DNA of 64,000 bases from Prillingera fragicola (Eukaryota; Basidiomycota; Tremellomycetes; Trichosporonales; Trichosporonaceae). This document shows, piece by piece, positions 42,332-54,068 of the stretch (positions are counted from its first letter, which is position 1; each line of letters starts with the position of its first letter). The stretch covers positions 248,001-312,000 of the forward strand of contig BEDY01000007.1 of assembly GCA_002335605.1 (NCBI GenBank), written 5' to 3'. A program made the translations under genes and the position numbers. Under the pieces are notes generated by a model. It was not told the origin of the DNA. It saw nothing but the letters and a program-made list of their open reading frames with translations, and searched no databases.

Positions 42332-44314
42332 ATGGGGACATCGACTGTATTGGCGCTGTTGGGGAGTCTTGTCCCGTCCTGGATGGCAGTCGGCGGCTTT
42401 ACCGCCAGCTGTCTGCTGCTGCTCATCCTTCTCGTTGTCTACTTCTACCCCGTCCGCGAATGGACGTTGGCCTTTCGCAACATTCGTGGTCCTCGCCCTA
42501 CCAACTTCTTCTGGGGTAACACGCGCGATATCATTAATGCACCCCCGCTTGTCCTTCACAAGAGATGGTTTGACGAATATGGACCCACTCTCCGTTATAG
42601 GATTGTTCTAGGGCGACCCCGACTGGCCACAGTCGACCTCACGGCCATCGGCTACATCCTGCAGCACACCTATGACTTCCCCAAGCTCGAGCGATCTGCA
42701 ACTTCTCTTTCCCGTATTCTGGGCAACGGCCTCCTCATTGCTGAAGGGGCGGTCCATCGCCGCCAGCGCCGTGTGCTCAACCCAGCCTTCGGACCGTCGG
42801 CTGTTCGTGACATGATGCCTGTCTTCTACGACAAGAGCTATGAGCTGCAGCGCAAGCTCATGTGCCTTATCGAGGACGAGACTTTCCCCGAGAAACCCTC
42901 GCCAACGCCTGCTGTACCCATTGATCAGGTTAAGGGGGCTCGCAAGATTGATGTCATGAAGTATCTTGCCCAGACCACGCTTGACGTTATTGGCCTCGCC
43001 GGCTTTGGTTACGACTTTGATTGTAAGTACTTCAAGTCTCGGCCAGCCTGACACTTTAGCTTTAAGTGATGAGAAACCAAAGGATCTGGCCAGGGCGTTC
43101 CGCCGGTCGTTCACAGCTGGTATGCAGAAGAGTCCCATCAATATTCTGCGCAACTTCTTTCCCATATTTGACTACGTGGTGAGTGTATGGGATGAGGAGC
43201 TTACTCTAATGCGTCTCAGCCCAGCCAAAGTTTGAGGGCCATTGATGCCGCTCGGGAGGCTATCCTCGAGATTGCAAAGGTGAATCAACTTACGAGTACC
43301 CTGCTAACTGTCAAGAAAATCGTGGACGAGAAGAAGCAGGTAATCGATGCTCAGTTCCATGGCGAGGTCGAGAAGGGCAGCGACATTGGCACGGACCTCT
43401 TGTCTCTACTCATGCGCGCCAACATGGCAGCCGATCTTCGCCCTGACCAGAAACTCAGCGATGAGGAGGTCATGGCCCAGGTGACGACATTCGTGAGTAG
43501 AAGACGTGACAATCGTTGACGAGTAGATTCTCGCTGGCAACGAGACGTCCTCGACAGCTTTGACCTGGTGCCTCAGCCGTCTTGTCCATCACCAGGATAT
43601 ACAGGACAAGCTGCGCCAAGAGTGCCTGCAGCTGGATGAACGACCCACGATGGAGGAGCTGAACGCTTTGCCCTACCTTGAGAAGGTAGTTCGTGAGACT
43701 CTTCGAATTGACGCTCCGGTCCCCAACATTATGCGCGAGTCGCGTATCGACCAGGTTATTCCTCTGGCTGAACCAGTGGTGGGCCGTGACGGTAAATCGA
43801 TTGAAAGCGTCTCTGTCAAGAAAGGCGACACTGTATTCATTCGTATGTGTCTGCCTTGCTCAAGCTTCCTGCTGACACCCGTCAGCTCTTCAGCTGGTCA
43901 ACCGCTCGACAGAGCTCTGGGGCCCAGACGCAAACGAGTTCAACCCCGACCGCTACGACCGCCCGGGTATGCCTGGGCAGAACGTTCCGGGTGTCTACGC
44001 GAATCTTCTTACCTTTACGGGTGGTGCGCGCAACTGTATCGGCTATCGCTTCGCAGTGGCAGAGATCAAAGCTATTCTCTATGTGCGTCCTGACAAAGCT
44101 TGGTATGCTCACGCCGCAGGTTCTCATCCGCAGCTTCATCTTCGAAGAGCTTCCCAGTAAGCCTATCCTCGAGGGCAAGGTCAGGTGAGTTCAACGACGC
44201 CCATTCGAATCACCGCACTGACACTGATCCAGCATCGTTATGCGTCCTTGGGTGATTGGAGAGGAGGACGCCGGCTTGCAAATGCCTCTGCTCGTGAGGC
44301 CGTACACGGAGTAG
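42332..44314 (+). CDS. Cytochrome P450 monooxygenase, microsomal
   Basis: Heme-thiolate monooxygenase. Exons: 42332-43022, 43060-43178, 43220-43492, 43527-43842, 43886-44082, 44120-44184, 44233-44314; 580 residues, long for a P450. An N-terminal membrane anchor (FTASCLLLLILLVVYF) is followed by a Pro-rich hinge. Core motifs: I-helix AGNETSS, K-helix EVVRETLR-type ExxR (VVRETLR), PDRY meander, and the heme loop FTGGARNCIG with Cys517. An insert between the B and I regions (PEKPSPTPAVPIDQVKG) adds length. Family number cannot be set by eye; it resembles fungal CYP5139/CYP3-like clans loosely (weak). Nearest partner is the flavin monooxygenase downstream on the same strand. Confidence 0.92.
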
Positions 44315-46151
44315 GTGGTGAGGAAGGTGAAGTTTGCTGCTATCTCGTAATGCTGTCGTATGATGGTATGTTGTGCTCGACGATGCGTGCAGGGGTTTCG
44401 CTCATGCCCTCATCCCGCCTCATGCGTATTTCAGTACTGACCGGTTGCTTCAATTGGCACAATGATCCGCCCAAGGAATGCTATGTGGTCTCGTCTTTCT
44501 AATACATGTAGTTTTACATAACACATAGCTTCATACGCATGTCGTCAGACCCTCTGTTACATACAGTGTTTACAGGACATGCCCTTACAGAGCCTCTGTC
44601 ACAGTGCATGCAGGGCTGAGGAGCGCTGGCGGCGGTGGTTGCTGGGGCGATCGGCCGGGCTGCTTCGCCCGCAGGTTGATCGAACGAAATTCTCGATCAG
44701 GATTCAGGCCGGTTTGGTGACACCGGCTGCAGAAGCACTAGTCTGAAGAGTTTTCCCAACTGTTGGCTTGGACTAGTGCAAAATATCTCAGTGAGGAGTG
44801 CACAGAGACGAATGACGTTCTAGAACACGTACATAAGATAGATTATGAAATTACACAATGTATAGCAAGCCCTGGTCATGCGGTATTGACCCAGCTAGTC
44901 AGCCGTACCAACCGAAGCAGCATCATTGTCCTGGTGTTCCTACTAACTGATGGGCATGTGGCAAGGGTCTCTCGCGAATGATGGATGGGTAGTGTCACAA
45001 GATCTCTGCCGTGATCAAGATTAAATGGGGGTGTTTGCGTTGGTAGTCCCTTGAGGCGGTCTTTGTGTCACTTGACATGGTACAGCTCGATCACAATTCG
45101 ATCAAGATGTGACAACTTGTTGCGTCGCCATTCCACATTCTAAATGTAGTCTCCGGAACATATATATTGTTCATGGTAGCCCAACTTGCTGTTCAGTCGT
45201 TGTGGGTTCAGTCCGTGACGTAGTGTCGCGATTGTACATGAGTTCAGTGGTATGATTTAACATTCTCAGCATGTGAATGTGAGCCATCTACTGCATAAAT
45301 TGAGTACACGAAGGTGCAGTATCCAGGAAGTGGTCCCTATTGGCAAGCGGTACATAAACTTTGTGCTGCTAAAAAGTTGAATCTCTCACAGAAGTCCCGT
45401 GTGCTCAATCGAAACCCGATTATCACAATAGCGCCCTCAGAAATCTTGACACCGATCAAGTTCGATCATGTCAATAGCGAAGGTTATCCTCCACAACTAC
45501 TAGCATTGGTGTGTTCTCGTCCATAATAATCTTCCTTCAATCTTGGTGTTTACGGTAACTGCCATTGATGGAGTACTGGGAAGGATATTCTGCTGATGGT
45601 TAAAGAGTGCCGTAGTAGTACCCAGTCAGCCAGTGCCAATTAATTGATCCTAAACGACATAATTGGAATTGAGTTTGGGTGCCCAGGTGTGTGTATGCGG
45701 AACAGTTCATCCCGATTGTATTCACACATGTCGTGGAATCTTTACGAAGAGCACAGTCTCTAAATGGCTCACTTCAAGTGATAATGAGTCTTCAGAGTAT
45801 GTATATGTATGTAAGTGTCGAATGGTGGATGAGGTTGCTCCATCGTCGAGGGATGGGGGTGGGGGTGGGATATGTCTGCTGGTATGATCATTCTTTGGAT
45901 GGCCACTGGAGGCATTATCATAGCACATAGCAGTCACTGAGATTCACGGAAATGTCGCACCTAACCAGAGGTAATATTGTTCTCAGCAATACGCCTCGAT
46001 TGCAAGCTGCAAAGATTTTACTTGTGAGCCCAGAAATCGTTCGGTTGACAAATTAGTCTGCAATCGGAAGGTGATCGACTGCTCTTGATCCTGATCCGGG
46101 GATTGATGTCCTCAAGACTTGCCCATGCGGTCTGTCCCTAAACTCAGAGAC

Positions 46152-46345
46152 TAAGGGGAATGAATCGGTGAAGTGGTCATTAGATGGCGGAGATGACCAT
46201 CAGAAGCAGCAAGGAAATGAATCAGTGTAGTGTTCGTTACATGCTGCAGAAATCCATGAGAATCAGAAGCGGCAAGGGGAGTGAATCGAATCAGTGGAGT
46301 GTTCGTTACATGCTGGAGACATCCATGAGAAGCCGCGAGTCTTAA
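46152..46345. repeat. Three diverged tandem copies of a 57-69 bp unit
   Basis: Copies start at about 46162, 46219 and 46288, each beginning GAATCrGTG. The second and third agree closely (GTGTTCGTTACATGCTG, ATCCATGAGA); the first is more diverged but keeps the CAGAAGCAGCAAGG end. No coding sense. Confidence 0.75.
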
Positions 46346-46356
46346 GGAAGCGCAAG

Positions 46357-46422
46357 ATATGGACCGGGACTGCGCAGGCCTGACTGCCCATATGGACCGG
46401 GACTGCGCAGGCCTGACTGCCC
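46357..46422. repeat. Perfect 33-bp tandem duplication
   Basis: The unit atatggaccgggactgcgca, continued by ggcctgactgccc, occurs twice with no mismatch (46357-46389 and 46390-46422). Perfect identity implies a recent duplication. Confidence 0.95.
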
Positions 46423-46744
46423 CTAACATCACCCAGGCTGAACTGTGTCTTTTCATAGTCTGGCTAAGACAACGCCCAGTTGTTTCAAAGATAACGATTT
46501 AAAATCAAATACTCGGCGATCACAAATCCGGGGAAGGATGCCCACCAAATATGGATGTACGGGATTCACCACCCGGAGTATGATGCCGTCAGAATGCTCA
46601 GTGTTCAACGGAATACAAGGGATGGGGGATGCACAAGCTGGTGTGCCCAAGCAACTACACCTCTTACACCTGTGCAAGTAGCTCTTCCAGCTTCACGACC
46701 CGGTTCCTCCCAACCAGACTTCATCCTGCCCTCAACAACGCACC

Positions 46745-49107
46745 ATGGCAGCGCCATCGAGCACCCCTCCCCAAACGACGATGTACGTTACGTGTTCTCG
46801 CCCCTCTCGCACGGCAAATCTAACCACTGGCCCCCTTCAGACAAGAAGCCTCTGCAGCGAACGTAGAGTCCGAGGCTCGTCGTCAGGCAGCTGAAGCAGC
46901 GCGTGCCAATGCTTCTGCCAATGGTTTCCCCTCACTCCTCGAGCAACCTATTGGCGAAGGACGGCAGTTGCGGGTCATTTGTATTGGTGCTGGCTTTGCA
47001 GGTATTTGTGCAGCTATCATGCTTCGAGACCACGTGAAGAATCTCGACTTTCAGCTGTACGAGAAGGCTGAAGACGCTGGGGGAGTATGTGAGTACCGGA
47101 CGGAGGCGGGGAATACAAGGGGTTGACATATCAGGGCATCATAATCGCTACGCAGGTGTGGCCTGTGACATCCCTGCCCACACGTATCAGTATACCTTTG
47201 CCGATAACACGCAGTGGTCGCACTTTTTTGCTCCAGGTGGGGAAATTAGGGAATATTTGCTTAAAATTGTAGACCACTACAAGTTGCGGCCACTCATGAA
47301 GGTTGGTCTTCCACATCGTATCTTGCGCTGCAGCTGACGCTTGCAGTTCCAGCACGAGGCAGTGGAAGCGTGCTGGAGAGAAAATGAGGGTCAGTGGCAT
47401 GTCAAGGTGAAGAATCTCGTTTCGGGTCAGGTCATCGAGGACAAGGCGGACTTCGTTGCATACGCTACAGGCTTGCTCAGCAAGCCCGTGTGGCCGCGGA
47501 TTCCAGGTAAGCTTGTCTGTCTGTGTGGAAACTCGCTGACAACTCAGGTCGTGAGACGTTCAAGGGTGTCGTTCGTCACTCGGCCAACTGGGACTTCAAC
47601 AAGGAGCTCCAGGAGGGCATGGACTGGAGCGACAAGCGAGTCGGAGTCATTGGTGTCGTAAGTGCTGCCATGCCATACTGTGCTCTGCTAATTTGCTAGG
47701 GGTCAAGCGCCATTCAGATTGTGCCAGAACTGGCGACAAGGGCCAAAGAGGTTGTAAACTTTGGGCGCACGCGAAGTTTGTGACACCATACTCAACTGTC
47801 AAGCACACTGACACCACTAGCATATCTTTCAGGTGTCTTTGCACCCGACATCCTAGCCAAGATTGGCGCAGATGTCATGAACGGTAGCAACCGTGAGTGT
47901 GTGCTATTTCTTTTATTTCTAACAGCTCCCAGACAGATTCACTGAGGAGGAAAAGAACAAGCTCAAGGATCCGGAGTTCTACAAGGATTTCAGGCTTATG
48001 ATTGAGCGCGATCTGGGTTCGGTCCACTTTGTGACGCACCAGGTGAGTGCCAAGAGTACGGGATAGGGTCATATTGAGCTCGAGAATAGCTAATATTGCA
48101 GGGCTCAGAGTTGCAAGACATTGTTCGCAAGGGTGTAGAAGAGAAGATGCGCACTTCCCTCGCTACACGCCCCGAAATCGCCAAGGCCATCATTCCAGAC
48201 TTTCCCATCGGCTGCAAGCGTATGACTCCAGGTCCTGGGTATCTTGATGCGTTAACTAGGGACAATGTGAGTACTCCGATGTGGGATATTATAGCAGCTG
48301 ACTGCGTACAGGTTTTATTCGTCACACCTGACCTGGCTGGCTTCACTGAGAAGGGCATCAAGACAATCACCGGCGAGGAATTTGAGCTAGATGTTATCAT
48401 CTGCGCCACTGGTTTCGACACGTCCAATGTCCCTGGGTTTCCGATATATGGACAGAACGGTGCCAATCTGCAGGACTTGTGGCAGAAAGAGGCGCGCAAC
48501 TACCTAGCGATACAGACGCCCAAGATGCCCAATTTGTGAGTATCACAGTCTCTTCTTCTGCTGATTAACCAGCTTTGCTCTTCTGGGTCCACAATCTGGT
48601 GTTGGCTCCGGTAATCTTCTAATTCAGGCCGAGCAGCAGGTCATGTACATGGCCAAAGCTCTGAACAAGGTCCAGCGCGAAGGGTACAAGTCGCTCGTCG
48701 TCAAGGAGTCGGCTGTAAACGCGTTTATGCGCTTCACAGATGCCTACTTCAAACGCACCGTGTTCACCGCCAACTGCAAGTCGTGGTACAAGAACGGTGA
48801 GACGAGCTCTGATGCCAAGATTCGCACTTTGTGGCCAGGCTCGTCACAAATGGCTATTGTGGCCCTTGAACACCCTCGTTGGGAGGATTATGACTGGGAG
48901 CTCAAGGAGGAATTCCAGGATGAGATGGCCTGGCTTGGTGATGGCCACATTGCCCATGATATTGATCCTGGGTTTTACTATGATCATTTGCGAGCGTACC
49001 ACAAGGTGAGCGTCGGGTGTGAGCGGTTGGCTGAAGTGGCAGGAACACCCCATCTTCACCTGAGGACTGAAATGAACCTCGGGTTCAGGGTGTTACAAAG
49101 CGAATAG
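46745..49107 (+). CDS. Flavin-containing monooxygenase, Baeyer-Villiger type
   Basis: FAD/NADPH enzyme that inserts oxygen into ketones or oxidises soft nucleophiles. Exons: 46745-46782, 46841-47088, 47135-47301, 47347-47506, 47548-47657, 47700-47775, 47833-47892, 47933-48042, 48102-48266, 48312-48535, 48573-49107; about 630 residues. FAD Rossmann motif GAGFAG, then GGVWHHNRYAGVACDIP, the ATGLLSKPVWP link, BVMO fingerprint F-K-G-V-V-R-H-S-A-N-W-D, NADPH motif GVGSSAIQ, and IICATGFDTS. Exon 6 ends with donor gtttgt, which RAD51 also uses; the next exon resumes in frame, so no frameshift is needed. A likely extra 37-nt intron (49006-49042) would end the protein at 49063 with EHPIFT. Substrate unknown. 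Confidence 0.9.
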
Positions 49108-49610
49108 AGACGTCTCTGAGATGCTTATCGTTTGGTTATACATCCCGAGCTGTGAGGATCTCGTTTAGCGCAGTGCAGGAGGGCATGAAGACAATGGTCG
49201 TCTTTATGACTTTAATAAATTAATTCAATTAGTGCCACTATTAGTAACTCGCCAAATCTATACCGCTCTCGCCTTGGCCCACCCAGATATGTTCTTATAT
49301 TTGTAAAGATTCATTTCATGCCTCGAACTATGCCTATTGTGACGCACCGCCGCTCAGAGGAGTCACATACTGTAACAGCAGTCCCTTCCGGAGGCCGGTA
49401 TTTATTGATAATCCTGACTCAAGCTCATGAAACCGTTCATCAGGCAAGCCCCATTCATACTTTCTCTCGCTTTTGTGCGCCTCCCGCAAGTCGCATATAT
49501 GTATGCTATGCAGAATCATATCATACATTGTGAATTCTCGTTCTCTATTGACAGTATTGCCATGACTTCTCACACTGCTCGTCCTCGCTAACCTACCGCC
49601 GCCTCGCCAT
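49108..49610. other. Convergent intergenic region
   Basis: 503 bp between the ends of the flavin monooxygenase and the P-loop kinase. AT-rich around 49200-49320 (AATAAATTAATTCAATTAG), fitting 3' UTR and poly(A) signals. No gene seen. Confidence 0.5.
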
Positions 49611-50583
49611 CTAAGGATTATCGGTGGGGTAAATCGTCTCTGTCGGCTCATACTGGTTCTCATACACCTCGTCTCCGTTCGCCATGTCGCACTCGTTTAC
49701 GCGCTTGACAGCCACCTCGGGATCCGTTACGATCCCAGCGTCCGTATTGCGTTTCAACACGCGCCGTAACACAACATCACGCGGGACCTCGACCCAGACA
49801 CGCATGTCCATCTGCTGCGCCGTCTCCTTCCACCCCGGCTTGGACAAGAGCGTGTACAGGCCTTCGATGATAACGATCCGGTGTTGTGCCCTCACGGCCA
49901 CGGGTGATGGGCACGGGTCCTTTAGCGTGTGGTCGAAGGTTGGAAAGGGGATAGGCGCCGGTGGGTTCGGTTGCAAAGGCTGCCTGAGCGCGCACACGAA
50001 CTTTGCGTACGATTCAAGATCAAAGGTAAACGCAGCACCCTGGACGCGTCAGTATGCATGCTTCACTGGCACATCCACGCAGAGCCGAGCGGAGCTCTTA
50101 TCTCCGCCCCGCACGAGATGGGGCACTCACCCTCCTCCAATGTGCGAGTTCTGGGTCTGGGAACTGATCCAGCTCTGCGCGCGAGAAATGCCAGCCGTCG
50201 AGCCCCACGCAAATAGCAATCTCGTCTCCACGACCCGCTTCAGCGTGCGGGGCAGCTACTGCGGTCCCATCATTGATTTGGGCAGGGTGCGGGGTTGGGT
50301 GTCCGAGAATCAACTCGTTGATCCTGTCGGCTAGCGGGTAAGCTAATGTCGATTTTCCCGAGCCTGGACGCCTGTGACAGTATCAGCTGGGCTCTAGGAG
50401 GCTGGGACAGAACTTACCCAGCGACGGCGACGAGGAGACGCTTCTCTGGTGGAAGTCTGGTCGCGTGAGCAAAGATAATAGATCATGCTCCGACAGAGAT
50501 CATTCGATCCCCCGGGCTGCATAGACTTACACGCCATATGCCTTTACGACGTGCTGAGCGAGTAGCTCGACGCCCGCGTCCAT
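49611..50583 (-). CDS. P-loop kinase of the uridine kinase/phosphoribulokinase group (Yfh7-like)
   Basis: ATP-dependent kinase of unknown small-molecule substrate; closest in style to yeast Yfh7 and bacterial pantothenate or fructose kinase relatives. Exons (minus): 50583-50531, 50456-50418, 50371-50131, 50039-49611; 253 residues. Splicing creates the Walker A site VAVAGRPGSGKST near residues 27-38. The nucleoside-kinase-type block GLDGWHFSRAELDQFPDPELAHWRRGAAFTFD is diagnostic, and IVIIEGLYTLLSKPGW is the Walker B region. RVWVEVPRDVVLRRVLKRN matches the lid. The C-terminus ends TETIYPTDNP. Substrate cannot be told from sequence. Confidence 0.88.
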
Positions 50584-50826
50584 CGAGTATTAATGAGAAT
50601 GATGAATAAAGAGGAATGCATGTAGAAAGGGTCATTGTTATTGGGGAGTCCGAAACGTCGCCGGAGGTCGGTCCGGGTAATGGAGGTTACGTAACTCCGC
50701 GTCGGACGTTATGGTCTCGCCAGTATTGTCAACGTTGCGATCATCTGTGCTATCCATGCCACCAATAATGCTACAATGCCCGCCGCGCTGTGTACGCAGG
50801 CAAGGCTACATACGCCCGCGCCAGCT

Positions 50827-52911
50827 CTAGTCCTCGTCGACGTCCATCTTTGCCTTCTTCTTCTTGGGCCCTTCGCTGTCACTGCCAGCGGCCGCCTTTT
50901 TCTTCTTGCTGGCCTTGGCAGCCTGCTTTTTGCGCAGCTCCTCCATCATGGGGTCACTGGCATCAGTGCCGTAGCCAGATCCCTCCTCGTCCGAGTCACT
51001 CTCGCTAGGAGATCCGCCGTCCGACGACTCGCTGGCAAAGTCCTCATCGTCTGAAATGTCAACAACCACCGGGGAAACAGGCATCTTGAACTCACCAGAC
51101 TCATCCTCATCGTCTACAGGCTTGCGGGCCGCCTTGCTCTTGTCCTTGTTCTTCTTCTTCTTGCCCTCGTCCTCCGAGTTGATGCTAACATCGTCATCGT
51201 CCGAGTCGTCGTCGAGGTCCATGACGCGGTCGACGTCCATGGTGTCCTCCATCTCGTTCTTGAGGCGAACGTTCTTGCCCGTAAGGAAGGCCGAGATCGG
51301 TCCAACTTCCTCCTTGCTGATAGCGCTGAAGACGTGGTCGGCGGTTCCGGTGTTGGAGACGACGCGCATGTCAAACGTACGGGCCGACGCGATGCCACCA
51401 CCGACGCGCGAAAAGGCAATGCTTTCGGTCTTGCTGAAATCGATAAGGATAGGCTGCTTGGCAATGAAAATGAGGCCCTTCTCGAGGAAGTAGAGTTCTC
51501 CCTGCACGGCCTTGACGTTGGCCTTGATACCGTTTACACCCTGCGCACTGAAATGTCAACATTGCTTCACGCGTTGCCTCTCACTTTCGGAAGGTGCCAG
51601 GAGGCGTGACCTTTTTGCCTGTCAAAGCCTTGAGAACGCGCGAGATGACGGTAAATGTGGGGGCCTCGTACTTCTTCTGCAAGTCGGGGTACTTGGCGAG
51701 CTCCTCGTCGTCTAGGTTGAGCTCGGCGTCAACCTCCTCGTCCTTGGGCCACTGGGCGACAAGGAAGGGGTAACGCGTGGCACCCTGGCGAATAGGAGGA
51801 TCCAGACCAAGCACGAGCTGAATGTGGAGGTCGTCAAGCTTAGGGAGAAGGAACATGCGGTTGATAGAGGTGAAGGGGACACGGTAGTCGGTACTCTTTC
51901 CGAGAAGGCGGAGCGACTCGTGGAAGAACTCGAGCGAGAAACGTCCACGGGGAGTGAGAACAAGCACCTCCTCGAACACGACAATGCTATCACCGACGGT
52001 AGCACCAATGTCGGCCTTCTCCTTGATAAGGTTGTGCATGGCCTCGGCAGCGCTTATCTCGTTGCCCTCCTCATCGACGTCAGTCTCCTCCTCGTCACCG
52101 CTGCCTGCGTCGCTGCCCTTGGGCTTCTTGCTCTTTCCGGGAACGTAGAAGCGGATCTCGGTGAGCTCGTCCGGCCAGCGGCCATTGGTAACGCCCTCTA
52201 TAGGTTGAGGGTTAAACTCGATAGCGACCTCATTCTTGCCCGCAATGTTCGAGTTGGCAACCTGATCAAGGGGAAGCTCGAACGCCGTCTTGTGTTGCAC
52301 CTCGAAAGCAATCTCGTTGTCTAGTGTGTCAGCATGACACCATAGAGCGCTTGATGCAACCTACTCTGCACAGTCGCCGAACCCCAGTTCCATCCCTTGA
52401 GACTGACGTCCCTGTGGTCGATCTTGACGCCAAAGTACTCGTCGAGGGTGCGCTTGACCTTGTCAAACTCCTGTTCCATTGTCAGAACAAATAACAATAA
52501 ACGACTCTGCACGCACATCGCGCTTGAAGCCGTCAAAGGTCACACGGGGCTTGTCAGGCGAACGCATAGAGATGCGGAGCTGGTAGTTGCGAGCCACGCT
52601 GTGCGCTGTCAGCAGTGTTCACGCGAACAAAAGGGCATAGCTCACCGGAACCACTGCGCTCCCCGCACATCAGCGCCAGTGAAAGTCGTGGGACTGTCCT
52701 CGCCCTTGTACGACTTCCAACCGAAGCCAGCCGCATTGAAGCGGAGTTCTAGTCGATGTGTTAGTAGTGGTGCATGTGATGCAGGGTGCCCAAGTCTGTC
52801 GACTTACTTCCAAGGTCGGCGGATTCGCCTATGTAGACTGCGACGGTTAGCGTCAACCATGATGATGGCTGTTTTGAGATACACACTGTTGTCGAAAGTG
52901 ACGTTGGACAT
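50827..52911 (-). CDS. POB3: FACT histone chaperone subunit Pob3 (SSRP1-like)
   Basis: Partner of Spt16 in FACT, which opens and rebuilds nucleosomes during transcription and replication. Exons (minus): 52911-52887, 52837-52808, 52748-52646, 52598-52517, 52470-52365, 52320-51585, 51547-50827; 600 residues. The N-terminal dimerisation domain (FNAAGFGWKSYKGE, FDGFKRDDF-like), the structure-specific recognition domain with VPFTSINRMFLLPK and PIRQGATRYPFLVAQ, and the tandem PH module (ELYFLEKGLIFIAKQP, ESIAFSRVGGG) are clear. The tail alternates Asp/Ser/Glu blocks with Lys runs and has no HMG box, as in fungal Pob3 but unlike animal SSRP1. First two coding exons are only 25 and 30 nt. Confidence 0.95.
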
Positions 52912-54068
52912 TGTTTAATCCTCTTTGTGTCCCGTGGGCGGAGTGTGAAGAGGATTGAGAAGAGAGTGCGACCTGGAGAGAAGCGAGGTGGTGGTGGAGA
53001 GATGGGTTTGTGGATATGACTTGGACTTGCTCGTCGCGACGCGTCAGGAATTGATACATTTGAGTAAAAATGACACGTCAAACATTAGACCACGTGAGAT
53101 CCATGAAGTGTTACATAATCACATTATCGGCATGTGGAGGCGACGATCCCAATGCACAGGCAATGATCTACGTACGCAATGTCGTCGTTTCAGCAAATGT
53201 CTCCGACGACAAGCAACACTCTTCTGCTGTCAACAAAGCGTCACATTCTTGGCAGTACGTGGCTGATTGCCAGCCCCCCTCAGGTAAAGCTAGTACCCAT
53301 CTTGCCACCCGAGACCGCTCCTTGTAACTATGTGTGACATGCCATCGTCCGCCGTCACTGGCTCTTGCTCTTATACTTGAACGGCCACCGTGGCCACGCT
53401 CGCAAGACCAGATTGTGCACACGACTGCGGACTCGCCCCGCTGCTCGTGCTGCGCACCTGCACGCCAAAGGGTGAAACGTCTCATGGGCGGAGAAAAGAC
53501 GACCTACAAGAGCGGGTATGGCCAAACCAGGGGAACGGGAGAGTACGTAACAATGTCCCTGGTTGAGCTGGCTTGGGCAGGATTTGCTGGATGGTCTTGG
53601 CTATGGCTCCCCGATGACCGCTCGCCGAGAGAAGGGTCAGTACACTACTCATGTCCAGTTGGCAAGTTTATGATATGCCATCATCCCATGCCGTACACCC
53701 TCCCGCTGGAGATAATAGTTACCGGCGATTGATCACCTGCAAAGCTACCAAAGCCTGGCAACTGCAATCGCGTTGCCACGGGTGGGTGCCACACGGCCAG
53801 CCTAGCGTACCGTGTAAAGCATAGCCTCCTCTAGGTCGCTCAGCTGCATGCTCATCGTACTGCATCATCATCTTTTCATACTAAGTATATGCAACAATAT
53901 GTATTCCGCGTAGCTTTCCAATCTCTCTGGCTCGCGCGCTCTATGCAAGGGAGGGGTCACGGCTCTGCCGATCGTCTAAAGTTGTGGGTGGGGAGGACGG
54001 AGGTGGTTGCGTCGTGTGTGTAAAGAGCTGCCCAGCAGCGGCCAAGAAAATCATAGTAGAGGTGACGT
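52912..54068. other. Intergenic, POB3 upstream and glutaredoxin-like gene 3' region
   Basis: 1,157 bp between two minus-strand genes. The first 150 bp is the POB3 leader (CT-rich on minus). A plus-strand frame of 132 codons (53334-53732) and a minus-strand frame of 105 codons (53168-53485) overlap each other; neither resembles a known family or has splice support. I see no gene here. Confidence 0.45.

Larger units (their letters stand above)
44315..46744. other. Gene-poor, AT-richer 2.4-kb region
   Basis: Between the P450 and the flavin monooxygenase, both on the plus strand. Base composition is visibly less GC-rich than the rest of the window, with no open frame over about 100 codons that looks coding. 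It holds two tandem-repeat blocks (46152-46422) and short inverted words such as GATCGA..TCGATC near 44677-44700. No transposase, tRNA or terminal repeats were recognised. Confidence 0.55.

Noticed and set aside
44640..44740. Possible tRNA-like or hairpin element (GATCGA..TCGATC and CGGCCGGGCTGC)
   Set aside because: No cloverleaf could be drawn: no TTCRA loop or 7-bp acceptor pair. Probably only a short inverted repeat.
46151..46456. 101-codon minus-strand frame with repeated RPAQSRSIW and QHVTNT units
   Set aside because: It simply translates the non-coding tandem repeats; no start context or family.
47760..47832. Suspected 1-nt frameshift in the flavin monooxygenase (another frame reads KFVTPYSTV)
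   Set aside because: A gtttgt donor at 47776 and CAG at 47832 restore the frame through VFAPDILAKIG. RAD51 uses the same donor type, so no break is needed.
53334..53732. 132-codon plus-strand frame
   Set aside because: Overlapped by a minus-strand frame of similar quality; neither has support beyond being open.
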